Shown: positions 1 through 7,834 of the stretch, in pieces | How the letters are laid out: each line of letters starts with the position of its first letter | Position numbering within the stretch: position 1 is the first letter of the stretch | Source: Shouchella rhizosphaerae | Lineage (GTDB): Bacteria > Bacillota > Bacilli > Bacillales > Bacillaceae_D | DNA: 64,000 nt | Reading direction: 5' to 3' | NCBI RefSeq assembly: GCF_900142675.1 | Contig: NZ_FRBS01000004.1 | Span: 288,380-352,379, forward strand | Position numbers and translations under genes: made by a program | The notes under the pieces: model-generated | The model's input: the letters and a program-made list of their open reading frames with translations, nothing else | The model's database searches: none | Told to the model about the DNA's origin: nothing

Positions 1-563
1 TTCAAGACAATTCTAGCATTTGTCATATTTTCAACAGTTGTAGAACCTCTTTTTACTCCACGTCCAATGACTTCGGTTCCTTCATAAGTCAAGACTAAGT
101 TTGACTTACTTTGAGGATTACTTAGCCAAGATTCAATCTTTTTGTTATTTATATCGTTTAAGACCTCACTAGCAACTTTCTCAGCAATAGCCCTATCTTT
201 AAAAGTAGAAGAGCCATTAATTCTAGTATTATTTCTTATTCTTTCTAATAATTCTTCATCAGTTTTTCCAACATGTCTTTCAATCAAATGCCCACCTTTT
301 ACCTCATGTGCAGCCAATCCACCACCAGATGCAAGAGAACTCTTATCTCCTGGTTTAACATTTCCCCCAGTCTCCACCTTCCTCGCTTTCGACAAGTCAT
401 ATCCTAGTTCGGCCACTTTCGCTGGCTTCACTAAAATAAACGTCGTTGCCAAGGCTTTCTCCCCAAGCGAAGCTTCTGGGTCTGCCAGCGTGATGAAGTC
501 CCCGAAGAAAAAGTCGGCTGCTGGATCAAATAAGGCTAATGTTATTCTTATACGCGATCCCAT
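1..563 (-). CDS. Orphan RNase A-like (CdiA-CT type) toxin tail, 3' end outside window
   Basis: On the minus strand a frame is open from an ATG at 563 (another ATG lies 27 bases further upstream) to the window edge, so the end of the protein is missing. Residues about 15-65 carry the same linker as the LXG toxin tail at 1411-2421. The remainder reads as the bacterial RNase A-like toxin domain found in CdiA C-termini: a GLAAHE start, GGHLIERHVGKT with the expected catalytic His, STFKDRAIAE, and IGRGVKRGSTT near the edge. No secretion domain and no convincing ribosome site precede it. I infer a displaced alternative toxin cassette of a polymorphic toxin system that would need recombination with the LXG gene to be delivered. 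Its immunity gene, if present, should lie to the left of the window. Confidence 0.72.
   Translation of the reverse strand, partial: MGSRIRITLALFDPAADFFFGDFITLADPEASLGEKALATTFILVKPAKVAELGYDLSKARKVETGGNVKPGDKSSLASGGGLAAHEVKGGHLIERHVGKTDEELLERIRNNTRINGSSTFKDRAIAEKVASEVLNDINNKKIESWLSNPQSKSNLVLTYEGTEVIGRGVKRGSTTVENMTNARIVL
368..516 (-). repeat. Copy 1 of 149-bp toxin linker repeat
   Basis: These 149 bases are nearly identical to 1896-2044 in the same orientation. They encode the FFFGDF(I/L)TLADPEASLGEK linker and the KARKV segment that joins delivery module and toxin domain. Such shared linkers are the usual recombination points for swapping toxin tails. Confidence 0.9.
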
Positions 564-935
564 AGGCGCCAACACGGGCATCGTTGGTCGATCCGTGTAT
601 ACGATAGTATGTTAACCTTTAACAATCAACCTTTTGACACGCCCCATCCATTTAAAAACCATACGAAGCTTGTGTCTTATAGAAACTAGAGTTATTTTTC
701 TAAATGTATAATAACAGTTTAGTTTTAATCACCTATTGCTGATGTTATTAAGTTATCTGAAAACCGAGGATACATTTTAAAAGTTATACGTACTGTATGA
801 TTCGTAAAAACGTAATTTAAGTCTTACTTACATAGATTACTCATACTCACTGCATAAAAATAAACTATTCAGCACTAGGTAGCCCCTCAAATAAGGAAAA
901 CTTGAAAGGCTTAAGCCAGTCAAGGTCTAGTTTTA
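564..935. other. AT-rich intergenic stretch, no gene seen
   Basis: The 372 bases between the orphan toxin tail and the YezG-like gene are AT-rich and have no credible reading frame with a ribosome site on either strand. I see no clear terminator or repeat. It may carry a degenerate linker of the toxin cassette upstream of the ATG at 563, since that frame stays open to about 610. Confidence 0.5.
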
Positions 936-1400
936 CTAATTATTTTTCTTCACTTCTTCGAACCATAAATCAAAGATATCATCCGGTAAGAGTTCGTCAT
1001 CAATCGAATACACTAAATCATATCTATATTTTCCTTTTAAGCTATTTTTCTTTACATTGTAATACAATTTCATTTCTGTTGGCATGTCTTGATTGAACTC
1101 TTCACATTTTTTATGAATAAGCTTTAAATTTTGATTTCCTATTCTTAATGCAGCCTTCTGTCTTTCTCTCGAAACATCGTAAACGTGATTGTGTTGACTA
1201 TCCAATTCTTTTACAGCCTCGTTTAGTTGATGTTTATGAACAACCTCTCCATTAATTTTATAGAAAAAATCAAAAACATACATTTTAGGTTCATATGAAC
1301 AATAAATAAAGATTTCATCTGCTTTATTATCGACATACTCTAAACAAATAGCTACCATGTCTGCTTGGAGCTCTGAAAAATAGTCCTCAAATACCTTCAC
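936..1400 (-). CDS. YezG/DUF600-family immunity protein
   Basis: This 154-residue acidic, soluble protein has no signal peptide or membrane segment. Its pattern (DMVAICLEYVDNKADEIFIY, then a CSYE motif, a FFYKINGEVV stretch, MPTEMKLYY, and a C-terminal DLWFEE) matches the YezG family of antitoxins that neutralise nuclease toxins of LXG proteins. It starts 10 bases after the stop of the toxin tail at 1411, the usual toxin-then-immunity order, so the two are almost certainly co-transcribed. It should protect the producer in the cytosol by binding the DNA/RNA non-specific endonuclease domain. It is intact although the toxin gene is frameshifted, which is common because immunity is still useful against siblings. 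Confidence 0.8.
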   Translation of the reverse strand: MKVFEDYFSELQADMVAICLEYVDNKADEIFIYCSYEPKMYVFDFFYKINGEVVHKHQLNEAVKELDSQHNHVYDVSRERQKAALRIGNQNLKLIHKKCEEFNQDMPTEMKLYYNVKKNSLKGKYRYDLVYSIDDELLPDDIFDLWFEEVKKNN

Positions 1401-1410
1401 ATTATCACCC

Positions 1411-2421
1411 CTAGTTCCCTATACTTGTAAACCTCATACGACCATCTATTTCATACTCTATATCAAAGCTGCTCGGTCTTAAACTATTTCCTTCGTAATT
1501 AACTTTAACATTAACTGAAACATCTTTTCCTTCTTCTATTGCTTTAGCCCATTGGTTTTCTAACTTTTTGTATTTACTCAAGTTAACACTACTTGATTGA
1601 GATACAATATTATCTAAATCTGGAGACCCTCCAAATCTATCCGCCGCTAGGTGTCCTGCGTGGTCTCCAGGTTCTTTTCCAGGTGTATTAGACTTATGAG
1701 ACAATCTATTATCACGTTTTGTTAACTTTAAGTCATCCGCATTAAAATCAGTTAGTCTTCCTAATTCATCTGTTTTATATTGATAATTATATTCACCGGC
1801 TTGATACTTAACATTAGGTTTTAATGTACCATCTTTGCCCAAATGACTACCATCCCTAATGATATCATCAGATACCCGTCTATTGCCACTCCCCCCAGTC
1901 TTCACCTTCCTCGCCTTCGACAAGTCATATACTACTTCTCCCACTTTCGCTGGCTTCACTAAAATAAACGTCGTTGCCAAGGCTTTCTCCCCAAGCGAAG
2001 CTTCTGGGTCGGCCAGCGTGAGGAAGTCACCGAAGAAAAAGTCGACCACTCCAGTAACAATGGGATTTTCATTCAATCTCTCCTCGTTCGGAGGGTTGTT
2101 CTCAAGATACGTGTTGATAGCTGCGACTTCTTGATCCGTAAACATATATTCTGGTATGGTGACCACTTGCGACGTGTCCGTTTGAATCGCTTGGGTACGG
2201 AGCTGGGCTTGGTACCACTGGTATTGGATCGGAACCAGCTGTTTCAGTTGCCGTGTCAGGATCGCCGGCGAGACGGTCGCGTTTGCCGGCAAAGTCGATA
2301 GGCGCGCAAATAACGGGAAATATGCCGGGGTAACGGCATGGGTTGCTCTCATCGATGGCGCTCGGCACGCTTGCAGCGCCTGTTCATTGCTTATCATGGC
2401 ATTGACAGGGAAATGGTTCAA
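1411..2421 (-). CDS. LXG toxin C-terminal part: linker plus DNA/RNA non-specific endonuclease domain
   Basis: The annotated start is a TTG at 2421 but the frame reads on upstream (LYGSLKAANWYYL precedes it) and has no ribosome site, so this is the second half of the LXG gene rather than an independent gene. The last 130 residues form an Endonuclease_NS_2 type domain: YKTDELGRLTDF, GDHAGHLAADRFGG with the His-containing nuclease motif, an NIVSQSSSVNLSKYKKLE segment, then VNVKVNYEGNSLRPSSF. This is the YeeF/YobL-type tail that degrades nucleic acid in target cells. The preceding 150 residues are linker with the TLADPEASLGEK repeat also found at 368-516. The gene is out of frame with its N-terminal half at 2442-3140. 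Confidence 0.75.
   Translation of the reverse strand: MNHFPVNAMISNEQALQACRAPSMRATHAVTPAYFPLFARLSTLPANATVSPAILTRQLKQLVPIQYQWYQAQLRTQAIQTDTSQVVTIPEYMFTDQEVAAINTYLENNPPNEERLNENPIVTGVVDFFFGDFLTLADPEASLGEKALATTFILVKPAKVGEVVYDLSKARKVKTGGSGNRRVSDDIIRDGSHLGKDGTLKPNVKYQAGEYNYQYKTDELGRLTDFNADDLKLTKRDNRLSHKSNTPGKEPGDHAGHLAADRFGGSPDLDNIVSQSSSVNLSKYKKLENQWAKAIEEGKDVSVNVKVNYEGNSLRPSSFDIEYEIDGRMRFTSIGN
1896..2044 (-). repeat. Copy 2 of 149-bp toxin linker repeat
   Basis: Partner of the repeat at 368-516. It lies inside the LXG toxin tail frame just before the nuclease domain. Beyond this segment the two tails are unrelated, so the similarity stops sharply at the linker-toxin junction. Confidence 0.9.
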
Positions 2422-2441
2422 GTAATACCAGTTAGCTGCTT

Positions 2442-3140
2442 TCAGGCTACCGTATAGCGGGGCGTAGGCGCCTGTATAAGCGCTTGTGTCACGACATTTT
2501 GGTACAGCTCTTCCATATTGGCATCGATCTCCGCCTGCGTTTCTGGGGAGGCGATCACGCCGCCACTGGTCCAGCTGGCTACTTGGCTGACGACAGTCGT
2601 CAGTTCTTGCAAGGTGCTTTTTGCGCTTGCGAGCACCGTGTCGTTGGCTTCGTCCAAGTTGCCAAGCCTTTCCGCCGTTACACGGACATGGTCTTTGCCT
2701 TGTTGGGCGTAGCGAAGGATCGGTTCCATTGAGAACGGGGGCAGTGGCAATAGGTCGGCGATGGAAGCGCGAATCGACTTAATCGCTGTCGCGTCTGCGA
2801 TCGCATAGCGCTCGACTCGGTCTAGGCCGTTTTTGACATCGGCGAGAAATTCTTCCCGAATCAGGGCGGAGCTGCTTTCAAAGTTGAGCAGATTCGAGCG
2901 GATTTGCTTCAATTGTTCGATGTATTGGCCGATGAAAAGCTGGAACGCCGCCAATACAGGGAGATGGAGCGTCGCAAAATGGTCTTTGATTGCTTCGCCC
3001 CCTTCACCTTGCAGGGAATCAAGGTGGATGATCTTCTGGATGCTGGCCTGCAAGCGTTCGAGCTGGGCTTGATCGTGAAGCTTTCGTTCCACGATTTCGT
3101 CAAGTGCATCGAGTACTTCTTGTACGTCAAGTGTGTTCAT
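2442..3140 (-). CDS. LXG-domain toxin, N-terminal delivery half (frameshifted)
   Basis: This 232-residue frame begins at an ATG behind GAAAGGA and carries the helical LXG targeting domain used by the Firmicute type VII (ESX/Yuk) secretion system: MNTLDVQEVLDALDEI at the start and SLQGEGGEAIKDHF about residue 40. The frame ends in an aberrant APTPRYTVA tail, while the -1 frame from about 2490 gives AYTGAYAPLYGSLKAANWYY, which joins smoothly to the nuclease half at 2421. One missing base (or two extra ones) around 2470-2510 would explain this. So a single LXG toxin of about 575 residues has been split. It lies directly downstream of two small partner genes, as in yeeF/ywqJ-type loci. Confidence 0.8.
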   Translation of the reverse strand: MNTLDVQEVLDALDEIVERKLHDQAQLERLQASIQKIIHLDSLQGEGGEAIKDHFATLHLPVLAAFQLFIGQYIEQLKQIRSNLLNFESSSALIREEFLADVKNGLDRVERYAIADATAIKSIRASIADLLPLPPFSMEPILRYAQQGKDHVRVTAERLGNLDEANDTVLASAKSTLQELTTVVSQVASWTSGGVIASPETQAEIDANMEELYQNVVTQALIQAPTPRYTVA

Positions 3141-3159
3141 CCGTCTGTTCCTTTCTCTA

Positions 3160-3423
3160 TTATCGGCGGCTTGCCAGCATCTTGTCTACAACTCCGTATG
3201 TTTGAACGAGTTCTTTTGTTTCTGCTTGTACGTTTTTCACGACGTCCAAATAACGATTGAATTGGTCGGCATACCCGCTTTCTACTTCCAGCAATGAATG
3301 GAGAAAGGCCATCGACGACGTATGGATCGCAGGCTCGTGATCCGACACAGAATAGCTGGCCTGTTCCCCGGTTTCGCTTAAAGCGCTGAGCACGGAGCCT
3401 TCGTCGATTTTGATTTCAGGCAT
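3160..3423 (-). CDS. YwqI/DUF5344-like small WXG-type partner of LXG toxin
   Basis: I place the start at the ATG at 3423 (MPEIKIDEGSVLSALSETG) because GGAAAGGAG lies just upstream, although the frame is open further. The 87-residue product is acidic and helical, with no signal peptide, and resembles the YwqI-type small proteins that sit between a YwqH-like gene and an LXG toxin. Such proteins form helical hairpins that bind the LXG domain and are needed for type VII export. The gene is 17 bases after the YwqH-like gene and 19 bases before the LXG start, so one operon is likely. Confidence 0.7.
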   Translation of the reverse strand: MPEIKIDEGSVLSALSETGEQASYSVSDHEPAIHTSSMAFLHSLLEVESGYADQFNRYLDVVKNVQAETKELVQTYGVVDKMLASRR

Positions 3424-3440
3424 CGATTCTCTCTCCTTTC

Positions 3441-3824
3441 CTATCTCGCCGTTTTTAATGTTTGAAGCGATTGTTGTTTTGTGTCGATCACGATTTGGCA
3501 AGAGGCAATCGTGGTTTGGAGCCGCCTCGTTTCCATTTCAATCGCGCGCATCAGTTGTTCCGTTTCGTCTTGTACGTTCGTGTAAGCCAGTTGCATATGG
3601 CGGCGAATGTCATCGTGCGTCGATTCGGCTTGGCCGCGCCACGCATCATGGTCTAGCTCTGGTTCGCTCCCCCATTTTTTATGGTCGTGAAGAGTCGCTT
3701 GTTCGGAAACAAGCGCTTGTTTGGCCGCCCGCAATCGCTCCAATTGCGCTTCTGTCTGGAAAAGTTGCGCCCGCATTTGGCTAATTTCATAGTGGAGCTT
3801 GGCTATTTCGGTTTGATCGGCCAT
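3441..3824 (-). CDS. YwqH/DUF5082-like coiled-coil partner protein
   Basis: First gene of the LXG operon, 127 residues, ATG at 3824 behind a GGGGGGAGG ribosome site. The first 45 residues are a coiled coil rich in Glu, Gln and Leu (EIAKLHYEISQMRAQLFQTE), followed by a second helix ending in the TTIASCQIVIDTKQQSLQTL segment. This is the shape and position of YwqH-type proteins, chaperone-like partners of LXG toxins. Function in export is inferred from family and context only. Confidence 0.7.
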   Translation of the reverse strand: MADQTEIAKLHYEISQMRAQLFQTEAQLERLRAAKQALVSEQATLHDHKKWGSEPELDHDAWRGQAESTHDDIRRHMQLAYTNVQDETEQLMRAIEMETRRLQTTIASCQIVIDTKQQSLQTLKTAR

Positions 3825-4156
3825 CGGCCATCCTCCCCCCTGGTGGTTTCATCCTTCCGTCTAAAAAAAATGGCTATTCATTCCATTTTATTTTAAAACA
3901 ACTGTTCGAAATCGTCTATTCAATTTTTTATAGAAAAAGCGCTTTTTTATCCCGCCATAATTAAATGGGAGCGTTGCGATTGAATTAAAATAACAACGCG
4001 CCCAAACTAGGACTGCATTTCTATATTCCGCTCTGAACTAAGAATAATCTCATCGTTTTAGGACAAAGCTTCCGTTCATTTTTCCACATAAATTTGTTAG
4101 ACTTAAAAAACTCGCACTTTTTTAACGATACATCGTTCAGGAGGTTCTGTATAACA
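3825..4156. other. Divergent intergenic region of the LXG operon
   Basis: About 330 AT-rich bases between the minus-strand LXG operon and a plus-strand small membrane protein. It must hold the LXG operon promoter, but no box pair close to consensus stands out. A self-complementary AAAAAGCGCTTTTT lies at 3934-3947. No tRNA, repeat or other gene is visible. Confidence 0.4.
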
Positions 4157-4369
4157 GTGAAAATAGTAGATTACTTGTTTAGGTTGTTAATTGTAACCTT
4201 TTGCTTGTTATCGCTTACTCTTTCAACGCCTTTAGCCTCAACCTTCTTTGTGGCGATTTTGTTTTTATATTTTGTGTTCTTGTTTTTTAAGGAAAAGGAT
4301 CGGAAATGGCGCTATTTGAATTTGGTTTTAGGTTTTTTCTTTCTATTTTTGGTGTTGCTTTTCACTTAA
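4157..4369 (+). CDS. Small hypothetical membrane protein (70 aa)
   Basis: I choose a GTG at 4157 because AGGAGG lies 12 bases upstream at 4139-4144; the frame is open further upstream but without a ribosome site. The 70-residue product has two or three hydrophobic helices: about residues 3-21, 25-43, and 53-70, with a basic KEKDRKWR loop between the last two. No family is recognised. It stands alone between the LXG locus and the ABC-2 exporter operon and ends just before a terminator. Confidence 0.45.
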   Translation: MKIVDYLFRLLIVTFCLLSLTLSTPLASTFFVAILFLYFVFLFFKEKDRKWRYLNLVLGFFFLFLVLLFT

Positions 4370-4391
4370 AAAACCGCTCTGTCAAAGATAT

Positions 4392-4437
4392 AAAAAAACG
4401 GCCTCTTCCTCTTTGCAACAGGATTCAGCCGTTTTTA
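4392..4437. terminator. Bidirectional terminator between small membrane gene and exporter operon
   Basis: AAAAAAACGGC at 4392-4402 pairs with GCCGTTTTTA at 4428-4437, with A and T runs on the outer sides. It can stop the plus-strand gene ending at 4369 and the minus-strand operon ending at 4451. Confidence 0.6.
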
Positions 4438-4450
4438 AACGTATTTTTTC

Positions 4451-5509
4451 TTAGAGTGCTTTTCTTTCCATCAGCCGAATGCCAATTCCTGTTACGGTTA
4501 GTCCGATAAACAACAGCACAGATGTCGGCAATAAAAATTCGGCTAGGCTTGCGCCTTGGTATGTGGCTCCTTTCATCATGTCTAGCGCATGCCTAATTGG
4601 GCTCAAATACGAGAGGGCACGCATCGTTTCGGATCGGACAATTTCTAGCGGCCAGAAGGCGCCACCAATCATAGCGAATACGGTTGCGACAAGGGGAATG
4701 ACGGCATTTAGTTGCTGGCTTGAACGGACAATGCCGCTAAGCAGTAAGCCAATCGCCATAATTGCAAACACGTATGGGATAAGAACAAGCGACAATTTCC
4801 AGAAGCCTCCATAATAGTCGTAACCGAAAACAACGTTAAACAGGACGAGTGAAAGGAAAATTTGCACGTAAGCGAGCAAAAATGAAAATAAAAGATTGCC
4901 AGCATATAAAGCTGTTTTGGAAGCTGGCGCTAAAATGAGCCGGTTCCAAATCCCTTCTTCTTTTTGCCTGAGCAAACTCATGATTGAAAAGCTCATTGTA
5001 AAAATAGCAAAGTAGAGTGCGAAACCGAATAGCGCTTGCAACGAGCGGTCAAAATTCGTTCCTTCTTGCATCGGCTCCGTTTTAATAGCAAAGCTTCCTT
5101 CATCGACTATATCCGTTACTCCTGCCTTGGCTAAGCGTTTGTTTGCATAATAATGGTTAAGTTCTGCTTGTATAAGTGGAACAAATGTCGAGCCTTCATA
5201 GGCGGCATGAAGCGTATAGTCGAGTTCCCCTGCCTCAATCACGCCGTCTGCCTGCTGCTTGCTCAGAAGCTGCATTGCCTCTTCTTCGGAAACGATACGC
5301 ACATTCCAGTTGTTTTCTTCCCAATCCGTTGCTAAGTCCTGTAATTCTGGCTTGCTTAATTCCGTTGAAAACACATGCACGACTTGCGCGTTGCTTCCGC
5401 TCGTGCCCCCTGCAATAAGCGCAAAGATGATCGTGAGGCCAAGCATAAATACCAATTCAACTGGGTTGCGGATGACATCTCGAACCAATTGGTAAAGAAC
5501 AGCTTTCAC
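4451..5509 (-). CDS. ABC-2 type permease (LnrN-like), second permease of exporter
   Basis: The start is a GTG at 5509 (VKAVLYQLVRDVIRNP) behind AAGGAGG; it overlaps the previous stop by four bases (GTGA). The 352-residue protein has one N-terminal membrane helix, a large extracytoplasmic loop of about 140 residues, then five C-terminal helices including FALYFAIFTMSFSIMSLL and the LSPIRHALDMMKG loop typical of ABC-2 (YhfE/LnrN) permeases. With the neighbouring permease and ATPase it should form an exporter. Operon structure (HK-RR, ATPase, two permeases) matches the linearmycin resistance system LnrJKLMN of Bacillus subtilis, which protects against membrane-active polyenes; substrate here is inferred. 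Confidence 0.75.
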   Translation of the reverse strand: MKAVLYQLVRDVIRNPVELVFMLGLTIIFALIAGGTSGSNAQVVHVFSTELSKPELQDLATDWEENNWNVRIVSEEEAMQLLSKQQADGVIEAGELDYTLHAAYEGSTFVPLIQAELNHYYANKRLAKAGVTDIVDEGSFAIKTEPMQEGTNFDRSLQALFGFALYFAIFTMSFSIMSLLRQKEEGIWNRLILAPASKTALYAGNLLFSFLLAYVQIFLSLVLFNVVFGYDYYGGFWKLSLVLIPYVFAIMAIGLLLSGIVRSSQQLNAVIPLVATVFAMIGGAFWPLEIVRSETMRALSYLSPIRHALDMMKGATYQGASLAEFLLPTSVLLFIGLTVTGIGIRLMERKAL

Positions 5510-6732
5510 GATTCCGCACCTCCTTGCCGCGGAAAAAACAGCCAAGCGATTGCAAAACATAGACATGAAAATCCAGAAAGCATAAGAATAGCTGGACGTA
5601 TCTCTTCAAGAGCCGCCCCTTGAGCTGCTTGTAAAAAGGCAGTTAGCGCACGGCCATTTGGCGTCCATTGGCTTAGCTGCGCCAATAAAGGCGACAAGTC
5701 GCTGACTGGAAAAAAGCTGCCGCCGACAGACGCAAAAATGGTGATGATAAAAAACATAAATTGGTTTGCGACTTTTTCAGAGCGAAAGCGAAACTGAATC
5801 GCGGTGATGAGCAACGCGACGCTGGCGACAGCGATGCCAAGCATGAGCGAAATGAGCAATACCCCAGGCCAATTGCCAATTTCGATTCGAAATAAAGCCA
5901 AGTTGACGGCAAAGATTAACATCAATTGAATGAGTACAAGGAAAACGGTCGTCACGCCTTTGCCAACTAAATATCCTACTTGTGAGACATTGGCGAGAAT
6001 GAGCCGAGCGTAAACCGATGTTTTCTTTTCCATATACGCATACGATGCCATAAATCCGGCTGTGTAGAACACAAACATGACGCCCATTGCAAACATATAA
6101 TATTCAAATGCCGATATAGGCTGACTGCCTTGGTAAATAACGTCTCCGATTCCTTCTAACATACTTGATTCAAGACCGGCGTTTGCCAAAGCTGTCTGTG
6201 CATAAAATTGGTCGATAAACTGTTTCATAATTGCCTCGACAATCGCTGCTTGCTGCGGCTCGCTTGTATTGGCATAAAAAGTGAACGTGCCAGTCGATTC
6301 CCCGCCCCCGAGAAATTGCTGTTCCCATATTTGCGCCCGGGAGCCTTCGCCAATATGCAGAACGCCAGCATAATCCTTGTCCCTTGCTTCACTGAGCTCA
6401 TTTTCATAATGAAACGTGATGCTGTCCAAGTCTTCTGTGCTCTCAACGGTTTCAATCAATAATTCTGGAACAGACAGCTGTTCAGCTAAGCCTAAAACGG
6501 CTGTTTTTTCTTGGGCAGGCCAATCATCCAGCTCGTCAGAAAAACGCTGTACCGCGTCCGCAAGTGTCTCATCTGAAACGATAGCGACGTCGATTTTTTC
6601 CGGCATGCCTGTAAACGCGTCTCCTAGGGCAAAACCAAGAATTAGAATAAGCACGAGAGGCATGAACAACATCGTGACCAGCGCGCCTTTGTCCATTAAA
6701 AGCTGTTTTGCGTCTTTTCCTATATAAAACAT
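5506..6732 (-). CDS. ABC-2 type permease (LnrM-like), first permease of exporter
   Basis: The 408-residue protein starts at an ATG 9 bases after the ATPase stop, behind TAGGAGG. It has an N-terminal helix (MLFMPLVLILILGFALGDAF), an extracytoplasmic domain of about 170 residues and a C-terminal bundle of five to six helices, the ABC-2 membrane topology. It is paralogous to the next gene in layout but longer, like LnrM next to LnrN. Both are needed if the exporter works as a heterodimer of permeases with two copies of the ATPase. Confidence 0.75.
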   Translation of the reverse strand: MFYIGKDAKQLLMDKGALVTMLFMPLVLILILGFALGDAFTGMPEKIDVAIVSDETLADAVQRFSDELDDWPAQEKTAVLGLAEQLSVPELLIETVESTEDLDSITFHYENELSEARDKDYAGVLHIGEGSRAQIWEQQFLGGGESTGTFTFYANTSEPQQAAIVEAIMKQFIDQFYAQTALANAGLESSMLEGIGDVIYQGSQPISAFEYYMFAMGVMFVFYTAGFMASYAYMEKKTSVYARLILANVSQVGYLVGKGVTTVFLVLIQLMLIFAVNLALFRIEIGNWPGVLLISLMLGIAVASVALLITAIQFRFRSEKVANQFMFFIITIFASVGGSFFPVSDLSPLLAQLSQWTPNGRALTAFLQAAQGAALEEIRPAILMLSGFSCLCFAIAWLFFPRQGGAES

Positions 6733-6741
6733 ATATGCCTC

Positions 6742-7671
6742 CTAATCCCGCAACGACCGGCCAGTTAAGTGCAGAAATACATCTTCTAGCGTCGGCTGCT
6801 TGATATGGATGCCTTTTACAGTAGTACCGCTGTCTTCAACCATATGCAAAAGCGTTGGAAACAAATTGTTTTTTGCTGAAACGATGCGGTAGCCTTCGTC
6901 TGTCTCCTTTAAGGCCTGCACATGTTCATGGCTGGCTAGCTGTTCTTTTAATTCCGCCGTTTTCACAGCAACTGTTAGCTCATAAGTGGATTGAGGGCTA
7001 ATAATCCGCTTGATTTCGCTTTGTGTGCCTTCTGCAATGACAGAGCCACGGTCGACAATATAAATGCGATTGCACAAAAACTCGACTTCTTCCATGTAAT
7101 GGCTTGTATATAAAATAGTCAGCCCTTTATGTTCCTGGAGGTCTTTAATAAAATCCAGCAAATGCCGGCGCGAGTGTGGATCAATGCCTACCGTTGGTTC
7201 ATCTAATATTAAATACTCAGGCTTGTGGATGAGGGCGACGGCTAAATTTAAACGTCGTTTCATTCCCCCTGAGAACGTCCGCACAGGTTCTTTTTTTCGA
7301 TTTGTCAATTCCATCAAATCCAATAATTCGGCTACCCGCTGTTTTAAAGCAGCTTTTTCAAGTTTATAAAGCTTCCCGAAAAACAATAAATTCTCTTCCG
7401 CCGATAATTCTTGAAACAGGGCGATTTCCTGAGGCACCACACCAATTCGGTTACGAAATGGCTTCAACTGGTTTGCGACTGGCTTGCCTTCAAACCGGAT
7501 CTCCCCTGCTGTCGGCTTTGTTAGTGTCGTCAACATGTCAATTAACGTCGATTTGCCCGCTCCGTTTGGACCAAGCAGGCCAACGGCTTCCCCTTGCCGT
7601 ACATGGAGATGGACATTTTTTACTGCTTCTACTGCAGCAAAGCTCTTTGAAACCCCTTCTAGTTCCAGCAT
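6742..7671 (-). CDS. ABC transporter ATPase (LnrL-like)
   Basis: The 309-residue protein has a complete nucleotide-binding domain: Walker A GPNGAGKST about residue 35, a Q-loop, the signature FSGGMKRRLNL about residue 130, Walker B LILDEPTVGIDP and a switch His in TSHYMEEVE. The last 90 residues form the C-terminal regulatory extension usual in drug/antibiotic ABC-2 ATPases (DrrA/LnrL group). Length matches LnrL. It is the first gene of the three-gene exporter operon, transcribed from the gap at 7672-7832, where a perfect palindrome probably binds the adjacent response regulator. Confidence 0.82.
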   Translation of the reverse strand: MLELEGVSKSFAAVEAVKNVHLHVRQGEAVGLLGPNGAGKSTLIDMLTTLTKPTAGEIRFEGKPVANQLKPFRNRIGVVPQEIALFQELSAEENLLFFGKLYKLEKAALKQRVAELLDLMELTNRKKEPVRTFSGGMKRRLNLAVALIHKPEYLILDEPTVGIDPHSRRHLLDFIKDLQEHKGLTILYTSHYMEEVEFLCNRIYIVDRGSVIAEGTQSEIKRIISPQSTYELTVAVKTAELKEQLASHEHVQALKETDEGYRIVSAKNNLFPTLLHMVEDSGTTVKGIHIKQPTLEDVFLHLTGRSLRD

Positions 7672-7756
7672 TCTTTTCCCTCCCTTGTCACTATTATCAT
7701 ACGCGTGCTGCTTCGTTATATCGATTCACTGCGGTCATAAAGTGCTTATCCCCTAC

Positions 7757-7770
7757 ATGACTTAAGTCAT
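7757..7770. promoter_or_regulatory. Perfect 14-bp palindrome, candidate response-regulator operator
   Basis: ATGACTTAAGTCAT is fully self-complementary and lies 86 bases upstream of the ATPase start in the only gap of the five-gene locus. NarL/LuxR-type regulators bind such inverted repeats as dimers. I infer it is the site through which the LnrK-like regulator switches on the exporter. Confidence 0.5.
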
Positions 7771-7789
7771 CTTTTTGGAGACAAGGGGC

Positions 7790-7834
7790 AACAAGCCGTG
7801 CTTATGCCCATTTCGGCTTTTTGCACGGCTTGTT
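7790..7834. other. Strong hairpin at end of response regulator gene
   Basis: AACAAGCCGTGC at 7790-7801 pairs perfectly with GCACGGCTTGTT at 7823-7834, overlapping the stop codon of the response regulator. No clear T run follows in the direction of transcription, so it may be an imperfect terminator or an mRNA-stabilising stem between the regulator and exporter genes. Confidence 0.5.

Noticed and set aside
142-615. 157-residue plus-strand frame opposite the toxin tail
   Set aside because: The minus strand carries a clear toxin domain over the same bases; the plus frame is a mirror with no ribosome site, and the same mirror recurs opposite the repeat at 1896-2044.
7790-7834. Hairpin as a rho-independent terminator
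   Set aside because: The 12-bp stem is perfect but no T run follows on the minus strand, so I list it only as a hairpin.
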